From: Virgibacillus indicus
GTDB taxonomy: Bacteria > Bacillota > Bacilli > Bacillales > Amphibacillaceae
NCBI RefSeq assembly: GCF_002266285.1
Contig: NZ_NPMS01000003.1
Span: 186,001 to 250,000, forward strand
Direction: 5' to 3'
DNA: 64,000 bases
Made by a program: the position numbers and the translations under genes. Under the pieces are notes generated by a model, which was given only the letters and a program-made list of their open reading frames with translations, ran no database searches and had not been told where the DNA came from. Below are positions 52,394 through 60,166 of the stretch, one piece after another (the stretch's first letter is position 1; every line of letters starts with the position of its first letter).

Positions 52394-52702
52394 CTAGTTA
52401 TTCATTTGCGAATGCAAGTAAGCTTCACATACGGATTTCTCCCAATACTTCATTCCGGCTATGATTAAAGTGGGTTCTGGTAATTTACCTCTTTTTAAAT
52501 ACATATTAATTTTTGCCCGGTCATATTTTAATCCATTTTCACTTAGATACACCGCAAATTGACTTTGATTTAGATATTGTTCTTTATCTGTAATAAGGGA
52601 AGTTGTCGGTTTTTGAATTAAATACGTATCTTTCGAAAAGAACACTACTATCACTTCTAGGGAAAACTCTAGCCAATCATTGTCCAATGTTTTATAAATC
52701 AT
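52394..52702 (-). CDS. Unknown 102-residue protein, possible helix-turn-helix
   Basis: The second half (YLNQSQFAVYLSENGLKYDR then KINMYLKRGKLPEP and MKYWEKSVCEAYL) has the rhythm of an excisionase or AlpA-type DNA-binding domain, in which a short helical hairpin is followed by a residue string ending in W. No ribosome binding site clearly marks the start, so it may be a fragment. Nearby integrase relics fit an excisionase of a lost element. Confidence 0.45.
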   Translation of the reverse strand: MIYKTLDNDWLEFSLEVIVVFFSKDTYLIQKPTTSLITDKEQYLNQSQFAVYLSENGLKYDRAKINMYLKRGKLPEPTLIIAGMKYWEKSVCEAYLHSQMNN

Positions 52703-53256
52703 TCAGGTTAGCCTACTTGGTTTTGCCGATTTCCTTTGCTTTTTCGCACGCCCTTTACCGAGTTATGAGCCAAGCATTAGAATTGGGAGAACAAAGAAGG
52801 AAGATACAAAAGAAGAACACCAAATATTAGATAGAGAGGCAGCTTGTTCTTTTTTGAGTGTTCGATGCATGAAAAAAAGATGGATAAGCGAATGGAGTAT
52901 AGTTGCAGATGCAACTATACGAAAATGAAGTGTACTATTTCAGTGGTCTTTATGAAATAGTCGTTTTGTGAGGGTTCGATACCCGATACAAAGCGCATAT
53001 AGGTTTTATTTAATAGCATGGAGTAAAGCGAAGCAAACGACACGATTTCCGACATCAGGAGGAAATTTACTTCTTTAATGCTACGTACACAAAATTTTTC
53101 CGATAAGATCAATCAAAAATGGTTTGTGTTTTAAACAAGATATGTCATTATTAGAGAACACTGAAGCTTAAGCGATAAACCCAGGCTTAAGCCTGTAAAA
53201 AAATAAATTATAAAACTATGAAAATATGGCCATAATGGTTTTAAGGAGATGATCTG
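52703..53256. other. Gene-poor stretch between element relics
   Basis: No gene is supported. The sequence has several short out-of-frame pieces with protein-like composition but no clear motif. Confidence 0.35.
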
Positions 53257-53688
53257 ATGCCAATTAAAATGACCAAAAGTGAAGCTCAAAAACTAGCAAG
53301 ACCATTGAACATAGTAAAAAGTATGGAATACCTCTAAAAAGAAAAAGTAATTCAAATAAATCGGGCCAATGAGCATGAAAGTCAATATGTATTTGATATT
53401 TTATTTGGAAAAGGAAACAAAATAAGAATCGTACCACTCATGCAGAGAGCCATTGATCACTTTAATAATTACATTCGAATTTTCCATGACGGAAAAACTA
53501 CAGACGAATTTTTATTCTACATTAAACAAAAGGGGAAAAGACAGGCAATGTTAGCTGATAATGTCGCGAAATTTATGAAACAATATGGAAAAACAGCGAA
53601 AGAACAATGCTGTAAAGAGTCACATTGTCCCCTCCAAAATAGGGGACTTTCTTTCAAATTACTCCAGATTATAATTTTACTTTCCTGA
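53257..53688 (+). pseudogene. Integrase/recombinase remnant
   Basis: ATG at 53257 follows AAGGAG and starts MPIKMTKSEAQKLARPLN, with an in-frame stop at 53335. The frame continues VFDILFGKGNKIRIVPLMQR then AIDHFNNYIRIFHDGKTTDE and LFYIKQKGKRQAMLADNVAK. GKGNKxRxVPLM is the family signature of tyrosine recombinases between the first and second catalytic blocks. The C-terminal HxxR and Tyr are missing. It is probably a relic of the same type of element as 50779-50920. Confidence 0.65.
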
Positions 53689-53759
53689 AATAATATGCTA
53701 AATTTTAGGTTCGCACATTAGTAATAATACTGCCTGCTCTTTCTTTATTTAATAAGAAA

Positions 53760-53790
53760 GCGTGCTTTTCTTTATTTAAGAAAAGCACGC
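53760..53790. terminator. Strong bidirectional hairpin
   Basis: GCGTGCTTTTCTT and AAGAAAAGCACGC form a perfect 13-bp stem with a 5-nt loop. Confidence 0.75.
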
Positions 53791-53941
53791 ATTCCTTATC
53801 TTTGTATCCCATTTTTATCTTTTTGTGTTAACCCATGATCTTCATCATCTATAGATACTGCTTTACCGTGTCTCTCAATTTTAACAATAGATCATTTGTT
53901 TTTTATAAGTAGTATCGGCAATCAGATAGGTGGAAAGGATT

Positions 53942-54841
53942 TTATTTTCCAAGTATGTCATTCGCAAAGATTAGATCAGGATTTGTAATATGGAATGCTT
54001 CAGATAGCTCTTCGACAGTGAAGCCTGTAGCTTGTGAAATTCCCCATAATGTATCTCCCCATACCACTTTATAAATTTGAAGGTCTTCGATTGAATGATA
54101 TGGAGGAAGATCAGCTTTAATTTCGTCTACGGTGCGAGCCTCCCAAGTTAGATTAGAAGTTTGGCCTTCATGAGATGCTGCATGTGACGGGGTTGATTCT
54201 TCAGCATGTGTATCACCATGTGCTTCTTCTCCATGTACGTGTCCGTCTTCGTGATCATGCCCTTCACTATGTTCTTCTCCATGTCCTTCTTCAAAAAGAT
54301 GCGTAAAGATAACATAAGCATTTACGTATTCACGACCGGCTTCTGTATCTTCAACATCAAAGTCTTTATGAGCTAATAGCTCTTCAAAAGCTGATTCTGC
54401 AACGTCACGATTTTCATCTGTAATGAAACCGCCGTCTTCTAATGGTTGCAAACTTTCTTGTGCGATACTTTCGTCAGCTGCAGCTATACCAGGTTCGACA
54501 GGTTCATGACTAATTCCAGTGTAAGGGGCGCCTTCTCCTGCACGGTGAATACGGACAAAGTTTTCAAAAAGATAACGCTCAGCTAATTCATCAATTTCTT
54601 CGTCGTCAGATTTTTCCATAACGCTGATAGCATGATCATAGATATTTCGTAATTCTTCTTCGTCTTCTTCCAGCACCCAATAAGCAATATGGTCAAAATT
54701 TCCTTCATCAATTGCTGCTTGTAGAGCATCATATGTTGGTCCTTCTGGCGTATCACAATGAGCACTAGCCAATGTAGGTACTCCGACAATCAGTCCTATA
54801 GATAAAAGTGCTGTCCCAACCATTTTCGATTTAAATTTCAT
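53942..54841 (-). CDS. Secreted DUF6448 protein with His-rich linker and C-terminal LysM
   Basis: 299 residues from ATG 54841, with AAAGGAGAG upstream. A signal peptide (MKFKSKMVGTALLSIGLIVG to ASAHC) is followed by a DUF6448-like helical domain (HCDTPEGPTYDAL, FENFVRIHRAGEGAPYTGIS). Then comes a linker very rich in His and acidic residues (about residues 190-225, GHDHEDGHVHGEEAHGD) and a LysM domain at the end (YKVVWGDTLWGISQATGFTV). It should be exported and held in the cell wall by LysM, with metal ions bound by the linker. Its promoter has an FNR-type site, so it belongs to the same regulon as qNor, dps and the metal genes. Confidence 0.8.
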   Translation of the reverse strand: MKFKSKMVGTALLSIGLIVGVPTLASAHCDTPEGPTYDALQAAIDEGNFDHIAYWVLEEDEEELRNIYDHAISVMEKSDDEEIDELAERYLFENFVRIHRAGEGAPYTGISHEPVEPGIAAADESIAQESLQPLEDGGFITDENRDVAESAFEELLAHKDFDVEDTEAGREYVNAYVIFTHLFEEGHGEEHSEGHDHEDGHVHGEEAHGDTHAEESTPSHAASHEGQTSNLTWEARTVDEIKADLPPYHSIEDLQIYKVVWGDTLWGISQATGFTVEELSEAFHITNPDLIFANDILGK

Positions 54842-54946
54842 TCTAAATCTCTCCTTTATATTCGTCATTTTTAAACGTTAATTCATACTGGTTGCATTGC
54901 GGAACATATTATTCTCTTCACTCCTTTCTGTCATATTCCATATTTA

Positions 54947-54988
54947 ATTCTAATGAATCTTGTCATTCCATTCCTTGACCCAAATCAA
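54947..54988 (-). promoter_or_regulatory. FNR-type operator and -10 of the DUF6448-LysM gene
   Basis: On the minus strand TTGAT-TTGG-GTCAA (54988 down to 54975; 9/10). TAGAAT begins at 54952, 36 nt from the first base of the site. Confidence 0.8.
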
Positions 54989-55318
54989 CATTTTTCATTT
55001 AAATTATTTTCTAAAATATACTAATCCCTTTATGGATGAATGAGGTATGCTATAAACGTTCGTTGAAAGCGCGCTCGTTACAGATACGCAGCTTACTTTT
55101 ACAAATCTGCTTAAAGAAGCCAATTAATCGCAATCCTAGCCGAGAAGATATTGAGGTGAAAAAATTTCATGGCGCAGCATCGGCAGTCTTAGTAATCTCC
55201 CCCCAATCCCAGTCACCTTTCCTATCTCTCTGCATAAATTACCCTCAGTAATTCAATAGGAATAATTATTTTAATATGTTGTAACTATTTTAATTTCCAT
55301 TGAGAGGAAGGATTTAAT

Positions 55319-55553
55319 TGAAAGTAGTTAGTAATATTGCGGATTTAATCGGTGCAACTCTGTTAGTAAAATTAAATAATAAGTCCGGGGAGTACAGAAG
55401 TTTATGTGAAGTTAGAATCATTTAATCCGAGTGGGAGTGTAAAGGACAGGGCAGATTTTTATATGATTGTGCGGAACAGGGAGGTTTATTACAGCCTGGA
55501 GCAACTATTATCGAACCCGCCTCTGGAAATACGGGTATAGGGCTGGCGATAAA
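55319..55553 (+). pseudogene. Cysteine synthase (CysK-like) N-terminal fragment
   Basis: The translated pieces KVVSNIADLIGATLLVKLNN, VYVKLESFNPSGSVKDRA and QPGATIIEPASGNTGIGLAI are the start of an O-acetylserine sulfhydrylase, including the PLP lysine (SVKDR) and the SGNTG phosphate loop. At least two frameshifts separate them. The gene breaks off at about 55553 and joins unrelated DNA, which marks a deletion or insertion junction. Confidence 0.7.
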
Positions 55554-55582
55554 CTCAGGAAGTGACAGGCACCCGCCACGAG

Positions 55583-55780
55583 TTACTTCCTCCAAACCAC
55601 ATTTTCCTGCCTCTCCTTATTCACAACGAGCTGGAAGACATCTGGTCTGGAGTAATGTCCTACACTATCAAAGTCAAATTGTGCCTCGGCAATTTTATCT
55701 GGGTCCAGGTCAGCATAAATGATTTTTTCTTCTCCAATCACAGGTTCCACAATAAAATTCCGAGCGGATTCACTATACAA
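55583..55780 (-). pseudogene. Nitrilase C-terminal fragment
   Basis: The minus-strand frame reads NFIVEPVIGEEKIIYADLDP, then DKIAEAQFDFDSVGHYSRPD and VFQLVVNKERQENV. This is the C-terminal end of carbon-nitrogen hydrolases of the aliphatic nitrilase type; the catalytic Glu-Lys-Cys region is missing. It is cut on both sides by foreign sequence. Confidence 0.65.
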
Positions 55781-55879
55781 CTGCCACCCCTACTCAATTC
55801 ATCTGGTAACGCTTCAAACGCTTTGCGATTTCGGATATGCTCCGGGTACATTTCCTTTGTGGAATACTGGTTACACAAA

Positions 55880-56212
55880 AGCACAATATTAGCGGGATTA
55901 CCACATTTAAAAATGCGATTGAATTTAAATCACCATCGTCCCTTGGCACAGCGGATTGTCATGCGTTATCAATTACAGTCATTGAGCAAAGACGATGTTT
56001 ACGCCTGTATTGAGCATCATTTAAAACTATGTGGTGCCAGGATGCCTATTTTTACAGCATCTGTCCTTGAAGCCATTTCGTTGTGTTCACAGGAATGGCC
56101 ACGCGTCATTAACACATTAACCATCAATTCCCTCCTGTATGGAGCGCAGCAAAAGAAAGAACAAATCGATGAGGAAATTGTTCAAATGGCTATTGAAGAA
56201 TGTGGTTTATGA
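55880..56212 (+). pseudogene. ExeA/TnsC-like transposition ATPase, C-terminal fragment
   Basis: The frame reads ILAGLPHLKMRLNLNHHRPL, then AQRIVMRYQLQSLSKDDVYA, CIEHHLKLCGARMPIFTASV, and IDEEIVQMAIEECGL. This is the lid and C-terminal helices of ExeA/TnsC-type AAA ATPases that accompany DDE transposases. The Walker A and B parts are absent. The next gene, overlapping its end, is a small protein that often follows such ATPases. It is the remnant of a transposon whose transposase is gone. Confidence 0.6.
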
Positions 56213-56412
56213 TGCGGACAGGAATCATAATTTTTGATGTAGGTGAACAGGACTGGAGAATATGGATTGGTCAAGAAGAATACGAAGCGTATATAGGAAT
56301 GAATGTCGAAATCCGCATTCAAAATCGATATTATAAAACAATTTTCCAACAGGACTATAATGATTGGTTTGTGACGATGGAAGACGAGTGTCATAGTCAT
56401 TATAAAGTTTGA
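56209..56412 (+). CDS. Small DUF5348-like protein of a transposon remnant
   Basis: About 67 residues from the ATG pair at 56209/56212, overlapping the stop of the ATPase fragment. The product contains GEQDWRIWIGQEEYEAYIGM then NVEIRIQNRYYKTIFQQDYN and DWFVTMEDE, a small beta-rich fold resembling DUF5348 proteins encoded after ExeA-type transposition ATPases. The gene looks complete. Its role in transposition is unknown. Confidence 0.5.
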   Translation: MMRTGIIIFDVGEQDWRIWIGQEEYEAYIGMNVEIRIQNRYYKTIFQQDYNDWFVTMEDECHSHYKV

Positions 56413-56731
56413 TAAAAAAGATTAAATTGATTTTTTATCAATAAAAGAATTATCTAGGGGATTAGGGGTGAGGAACATATTATAACGGGAAAGGATGTAG
56501 AAGAAATCGAATGAAAAGGTATGTTTAGATTATCTTACAAAGATTTCCTTTCTTAGAAGATAATCGTTTATATCCGATTGCTGAGATACTGCTCCTGTAA
56601 TAATTACTACTTTGTCTTTCATGCTGCTCATTTACTTCACCTATTAATAAAATTTAGACTTATAAAAGGATGTCGCTGGGTATGGATAGCTTTTTTTATG
56701 GAAGGAATAGGTCTTCCACTAAAAAACTTCC
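56413..56731. other. Intergenic stretch before the HMA genes
   Basis: No gene is supported. A frame with FKRCRWVWIAFFMEGIGLPL has no ribosome binding site and overlaps the FNR-type operator at 56732. Confidence 0.4.
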
Positions 56732-56773
56732 TTGACCATAGTCAAGGCAGGAAGTCTTTCCTCGTTTTATAAT
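56732..56773 (+). promoter_or_regulatory. FNR-type operator and -10 of the first HMA gene
   Basis: TTGAC-CATA-GTCAA at 56732-56745 (8/10 to TTGAT-N4-ATCAA; both changes keep the dyad). A perfect TATAAT begins at 56768, 36 nt from the first base of the site. The dyad extends outward as ACTTCC and GGAAGT. Confidence 0.85.
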
Positions 56774-56804
56774 ATAGACATAGTCAAACAAAGGAGAGGT
56801 AAAT

Positions 56805-57014
56805 ATGACAACAACAAAATTTCAATTAGAACCATTAACTTGCCCATCTTGCATTAAAAAGATTGAAACAAAACTTGGAAAGATGGATGGCGTGGAAGAA
56901 TCAAAAGTAATGTTTAACTCAAGTAAGGTAAAAGCTACGTATAATGAAGAAAATGTTTCAAAAGAACAAATAAAGGAAACGATTGAAAAGCTAGGTTATC
57001 CAGTTATAAACTAA
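56805..57014 (+). CDS. HMA-domain metallochaperone (CPSC type)
   Basis: 69 residues from ATG 56805 (AAGGAGAGG). A single ferredoxin-like HMA fold: FQLEPLTCPSCIKKIETKLG, GVEESKVMFNSSKVKATYNE, IEKLGYPVIN. The metal motif is CPSC rather than the GMTCxxC of CopZ, and the loop before it is LEPLTC, so the metal may not be copper. It stands alone between its own FNR-type promoter and a terminator. The 49704 remnant is of the same subtype. Confidence 0.85.
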   Translation: MTTTKFQLEPLTCPSCIKKIETKLGKMDGVEESKVMFNSSKVKATYNEENVSKEQIKETIEKLGYPVIN

Positions 57015-57021
57015 TAAATAA

Positions 57022-57061
57022 ATCGAGTAGTTCTCAGATAAAGAGGACTACTCGATTTTTA
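57022..57061 (+). terminator. Terminator after the first HMA gene
   Basis: ATCGAGTAGT and ACTACTCGAT form a 10-bp stem followed by TTTTTAT. Confidence 0.85.
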
Positions 57062-57150
57062 TCTTGATAGGCTGGCATTATTTAAAATAGATGTACCAAA
57101 GAACAAATAGGTGGTGGAATCAAAGAAGTTTTAAAGAAAGTTACCAAAGC

Positions 57151-57192
57151 TTGATTATAATCAATTAATAAAGTGGCAAAGGGTTCTATAAT
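57151..57192 (+). promoter_or_regulatory. FNR-type operator and -10 of the HMA-ATPase operon
   Basis: TTGAT-TATA-ATCAA at 57151-57164 is a perfect 10/10 FNR box. A perfect TATAAT begins at 57187, 36 nt from the first base of the site. Confidence 0.9.
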
Positions 57193-57227
57193 AAAAGCAT
57201 AAAGAACAGTTGGAGAGGAGGTAAACA

Positions 57228-57446
57228 ATGATGAAGGCAGTTTTACAAATTGAACCACTTGGATGTGCGGGTTGCGTTAAAAAGATTGAAGATCATCTGT
57301 CACAGCTAAATGGTGTCAAATCTGTCAATGTTTTCCCTCAACTAGGAAAGGTTAGGATGGTATTTGACCAAACAAAAGTAAATGAAGAACGATTAGAAAA
57401 AACAATGTCAACACTGGGTTTTCCAGTAATATCAATAAGAAATTAA
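57228..57446 (+). CDS. HMA-domain metallochaperone (CAGC type), operon with ATPase
   Basis: 72 residues; two ATGs at the start follow GGAGAGGAGG. The HMA fold is VLQIEPLGCAGCVKKIEDHL, VNVFPQLGKVRMVFDQTKVN, MSTLGFPVISIRN, with metal site CAGC and the same IEPLxC loop as the other HMA protein. The P-type ATPase, which has no N-terminal HMA domain of its own, starts 21 nt downstream. This protein is therefore the likely metal donor or regulatory domain supplied in trans. Confidence 0.85.
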   Translation: MMKAVLQIEPLGCAGCVKKIEDHLSQLNGVKSVNVFPQLGKVRMVFDQTKVNEERLEKTMSTLGFPVISIRN

Positions 57447-57467
57447 CATAGAAATGAGAGGATAAAA

Positions 57468-59363
57468 ATGATTCGACATATTCACAAACACAAAAACCAT
57501 ATAACCGCAATATCAGCTACATTATTAGTTCTCGCAATACTTACACATGTCACAGGTTATCAAGGTTTACGACAAGGAATCTTACTTGCAGCAACGCTTA
57601 TCGCAGGTATTCCAATTTTCATTAAGGCTTTCCAAGCACTTCGCATGAAGGCATTCAGTATTGAGTTACTCGTTACGATTGCTGTGATTGGCGCCATCAT
57701 TATTGGAGAGTATGTAGAGTCAGCGGTCGTTACGTTCTTGTTCCTATTCGGTGACTATTTAGAAGCTCGTACATTGCAAAAAACAAGATCTTCTTTAAAA
57801 GAACTTGTTGATATGGCCCCACAGGAAGCTACCGTTATTCGTGACGGAGAGCAAATGACCCTTCCAGTAGAAAATGTAGTTGAAGGAGATCGTGTAGTTA
57901 TTCGTCCTGGTGGGAAGATTCCTGTCGATGGAAAAATTATTACAGGTCAAGCATCTTTAAATGAAGCAGCTATTACTGGTGAATCTGTCCCAGCAACAAA
58001 GAAATTGGATGACAAAGTATTTAGTGGCACGATTGTCGATAATGGATACATTGAAATCATTGCCGAAAAGGTTGGGGATGATACAACCTTTGCGAAAATC
58101 ATTGAACTTGTGGAAGAAGCACAGGAATCTAAATCAAAAACAGAGAAGTTCCTTGATAAGTTTGCCAATATCTATACACCAGCCGTTGTTGTATTGTCTG
58201 TCCTTGTTTATGTCTTCACAAGAGATTTACACACAGCCATTACATTCTTAGTTGTCGCCTGTCCTGGTGCACTTGTTATTGGCGCTCCTGTATCAAATGT
58301 CGCTGGTATTGGGAATGGTGCGAAAAACGGGGTACTTGTTAAGGGTGGAGAAGTGATGGATAAATTCTCGAAAGTCGACACACTCGTTTTTGATAAAACA
58401 GGTACATTAACAAAAGGAAAACCAGAAGTAACAGACATCCATACATTTGATAATCAAGATGAAAATGAGTTATTACGATTGGTTGCTCAGGCAGAAACAA
58501 TCTCTGAACACCATTTAGGTCAAACCATCGTGAAAGAAGCAAAAGCAAGAGAATTGAATGTAGGCGAAAAACCTGAGGATGGTGAAGTCATTAAAGGGAA
58601 TGGACTTCGTGCCAATGTAGAAGGATATCGTCTAGCAATCGGTAATCGGAAGTTAATGAATGCAGAAAATATTGACGTACCTATAGAGGTCGAAGCATAT
58701 GCGATCCAACGAGAGAAATCTGGAAATACAGCTATCTTTGCAGCGGTAGATGGAAAAGTTCGAGGAATCTTCTCGATTGCTGACCAAATCCGTGATGATG
58801 CACCAGCTGCATTAGTGGAAATGAGAAAAAATGGGATCAAAAAAATCATTATGCTTACTGGTGATAATAAACACACCGCAGAATTAGTTGCAAACCAATT
58901 AGGCTTAGATGAATTTCATGCAGAATTATTACCGGAAGACAAAGTAGAATATGTGAAGAAAATGAAAGCAGAAGGTCGTGTCGTAGCCATGGCTGGCGAT
59001 GGTATCAATGATGCCCCTGCCATAGCAACCGCAGATATTGGACTTGCGATGGGTGAAGGTGGAACGGACATTTCGATGGAAACAGCAGATATCGTTCTAA
59101 TGGCAGATAAGTTAAAACAATTCTCACATGCCTATTCTCTATCAAAAGCAACCATTCGGAATATGAAGCAAAATACATTCCTTGCTGTCGGTATTGTCTT
59201 TGTCCTACTAGCCGGCGTTTTAGCAGGAACTGTCCACTTAGCATCAGGTATGTTCATCCATGAAGCAAGTGTAATACTTGTCATCTTAAATGCAATGCGA
59301 TTAATTCGTTTTAATCACAAAAATATGATGGGAGTTACAAATATGCAAGTTGCACATGCATAG
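57468..59363 (+). CDS. P1B-type heavy-metal ATPase with CPG motif
   Basis: 631 residues. Two leading helices, then the actuator domain with AITGESVPATKK, the transmembrane metal site VVACPGALVIGAPVSNVAGI, the phosphorylation motif VFDKTGTLTKGKPEV, and the hinge AMAGDGINDAPAIATADIGL. The transmembrane site reads CPG, where most family members have CPC, CPH or SPC, so the metal is hard to predict. There is no N-terminal metal-binding domain. It exports or supplies a transition metal across the membrane. It follows an HMA gene behind a perfect FNR box and precedes the Crp/Fnr gene. Confidence 0.88.
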   Translation: MIRHIHKHKNHITAISATLLVLAILTHVTGYQGLRQGILLAATLIAGIPIFIKAFQALRMKAFSIELLVTIAVIGAIIIGEYVESAVVTFLFLFGDYLEARTLQKTRSSLKELVDMAPQEATVIRDGEQMTLPVENVVEGDRVVIRPGGKIPVDGKIITGQASLNEAAITGESVPATKKLDDKVFSGTIVDNGYIEIIAEKVGDDTTFAKIIELVEEAQESKSKTEKFLDKFANIYTPAVVVLSVLVYVFTRDLHTAITFLVVACPGALVIGAPVSNVAGIGNGAKNGVLVKGGEVMDKFSKVDTLVFDKTGTLTKGKPEVTDIHTFDNQDENELLRLVAQAETISEHHLGQTIVKEAKARELNVGEKPEDGEVIKGNGLRANVEGYRLAIGNRKLMNAENIDVPIEVEAYAIQREKSGNTAIFAAVDGKVRGIFSIADQIRDDAPAALVEMRKNGIKKIIMLTGDNKHTAELVANQLGLDEFHAELLPEDKVEYVKKMKAEGRVVAMAGDGINDAPAIATADIGLAMGEGGTDISMETADIVLMADKLKQFSHAYSLSKATIRNMKQNTFLAVGIVFVLLAGVLAGTVHLASGMFIHEASVILVILNAMRLIRFNHKNMMGVTNMQVAHA

Positions 59364-59427
59364 GAAAGAGGCCGGGAGGCCGGTCTTTTTTCTCCATAGT
59401 CATTATTTAAGCGAAGGAGTGAAAAGC

Positions 59428-60129
59428 ATGCATACTCATGACAATACCTATGATCATCATACCATTGGAACATATAAACCCTGCGTTTCTTTGGTTCCTA
59501 TATTTAATCATTTGGATGCAATGCAACTAGATGAAATCATTGAAACAACCAAATCTACTTCCTATAAAAAAGGGGAAATCATATACCATGCAGGTGATCA
59601 ATCTGATTCACTTTATATTGTAAATAAGGGTAAAATTAAAATTTACCGATTAGCTGAATCGGGAAAAGAACAACTTGTACGTATATTAAGTCCGGGCGAA
59701 TTTACAGGTGAATATGCTTTATTTAATGAATCAATTCATGAATCCTACGCTGAAGCACTAATGGATACAAGTGTATGCATGATAAAACGTTCAGACCTAC
59801 AAGAAATTCTAATGAAGTTCCAATCCATTTCATTAAAAATCTTAGCTGCTTTTTCAAAAAGAATAGACCAGTCCGAAAGACAAACAACATTGTTTGCAAC
59901 GGAGAAGGTAGAAACGCGGATTGCACTTTTTCTAGCACAATGTCTTGGGAATGATCAATCAAATGAGATTATCCTACCAATGAGTAAAAAAGATATAGCT
60001 TCCTATTTGGGAACGACACCAGAAACGATTAGTAGGAAGCTAACCCAATTAGAAGAAAAGAGATATATTAAACAGAAATCAAATAAAAAAATAGAAATAG
60101 TGGATTTAGATGGCTTATTGCTTGTTTAA
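59428..60129 (+). CDS. Crp/Fnr-family regulator with E-SR recognition helix
   Basis: 233 residues from ATG 59428 (GAAGGAGTG). The cyclic-nucleotide-type beta roll covers about residues 30-150 (KKGEIIYHAGDQSDSLYIVN, SPGEFTGEYALF). The winged helix is at about 185-215 with recognition helix TPETISRKLTQL. The E-x-x-S-R pattern is that of E. coli FNR, which reads TTGAT. Cys19 and the Cys in DTSVCMIKR align with FNR Cys29 and Cys122. However, the N-terminal cysteine pair is replaced by a His-rich start (MHTHDNTYDHH), so a classic four-Cys [4Fe-4S] cluster is not expected. It is the likely regulator of the eight FNR-type sites here. Confidence 0.88.
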   Translation: MHTHDNTYDHHTIGTYKPCVSLVPIFNHLDAMQLDEIIETTKSTSYKKGEIIYHAGDQSDSLYIVNKGKIKIYRLAESGKEQLVRILSPGEFTGEYALFNESIHESYAEALMDTSVCMIKRSDLQEILMKFQSISLKILAAFSKRIDQSERQTTLFATEKVETRIALFLAQCLGNDQSNEIILPMSKKDIASYLGTTPETISRKLTQLEEKRYIKQKSNKKIEIVDLDGLLLV

Positions 60130-60166
60130 TAAATGAATAGAAGAATTATAGAATAGAGGTTTAAAA

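Noticed and set aside
55036..55251. A 71-residue gene with KARSLQIRSLLLQICLKK
   Set aside because: The composition is unlike a folded protein, it lacks a ribosome binding site, and it lies among gene fragments.
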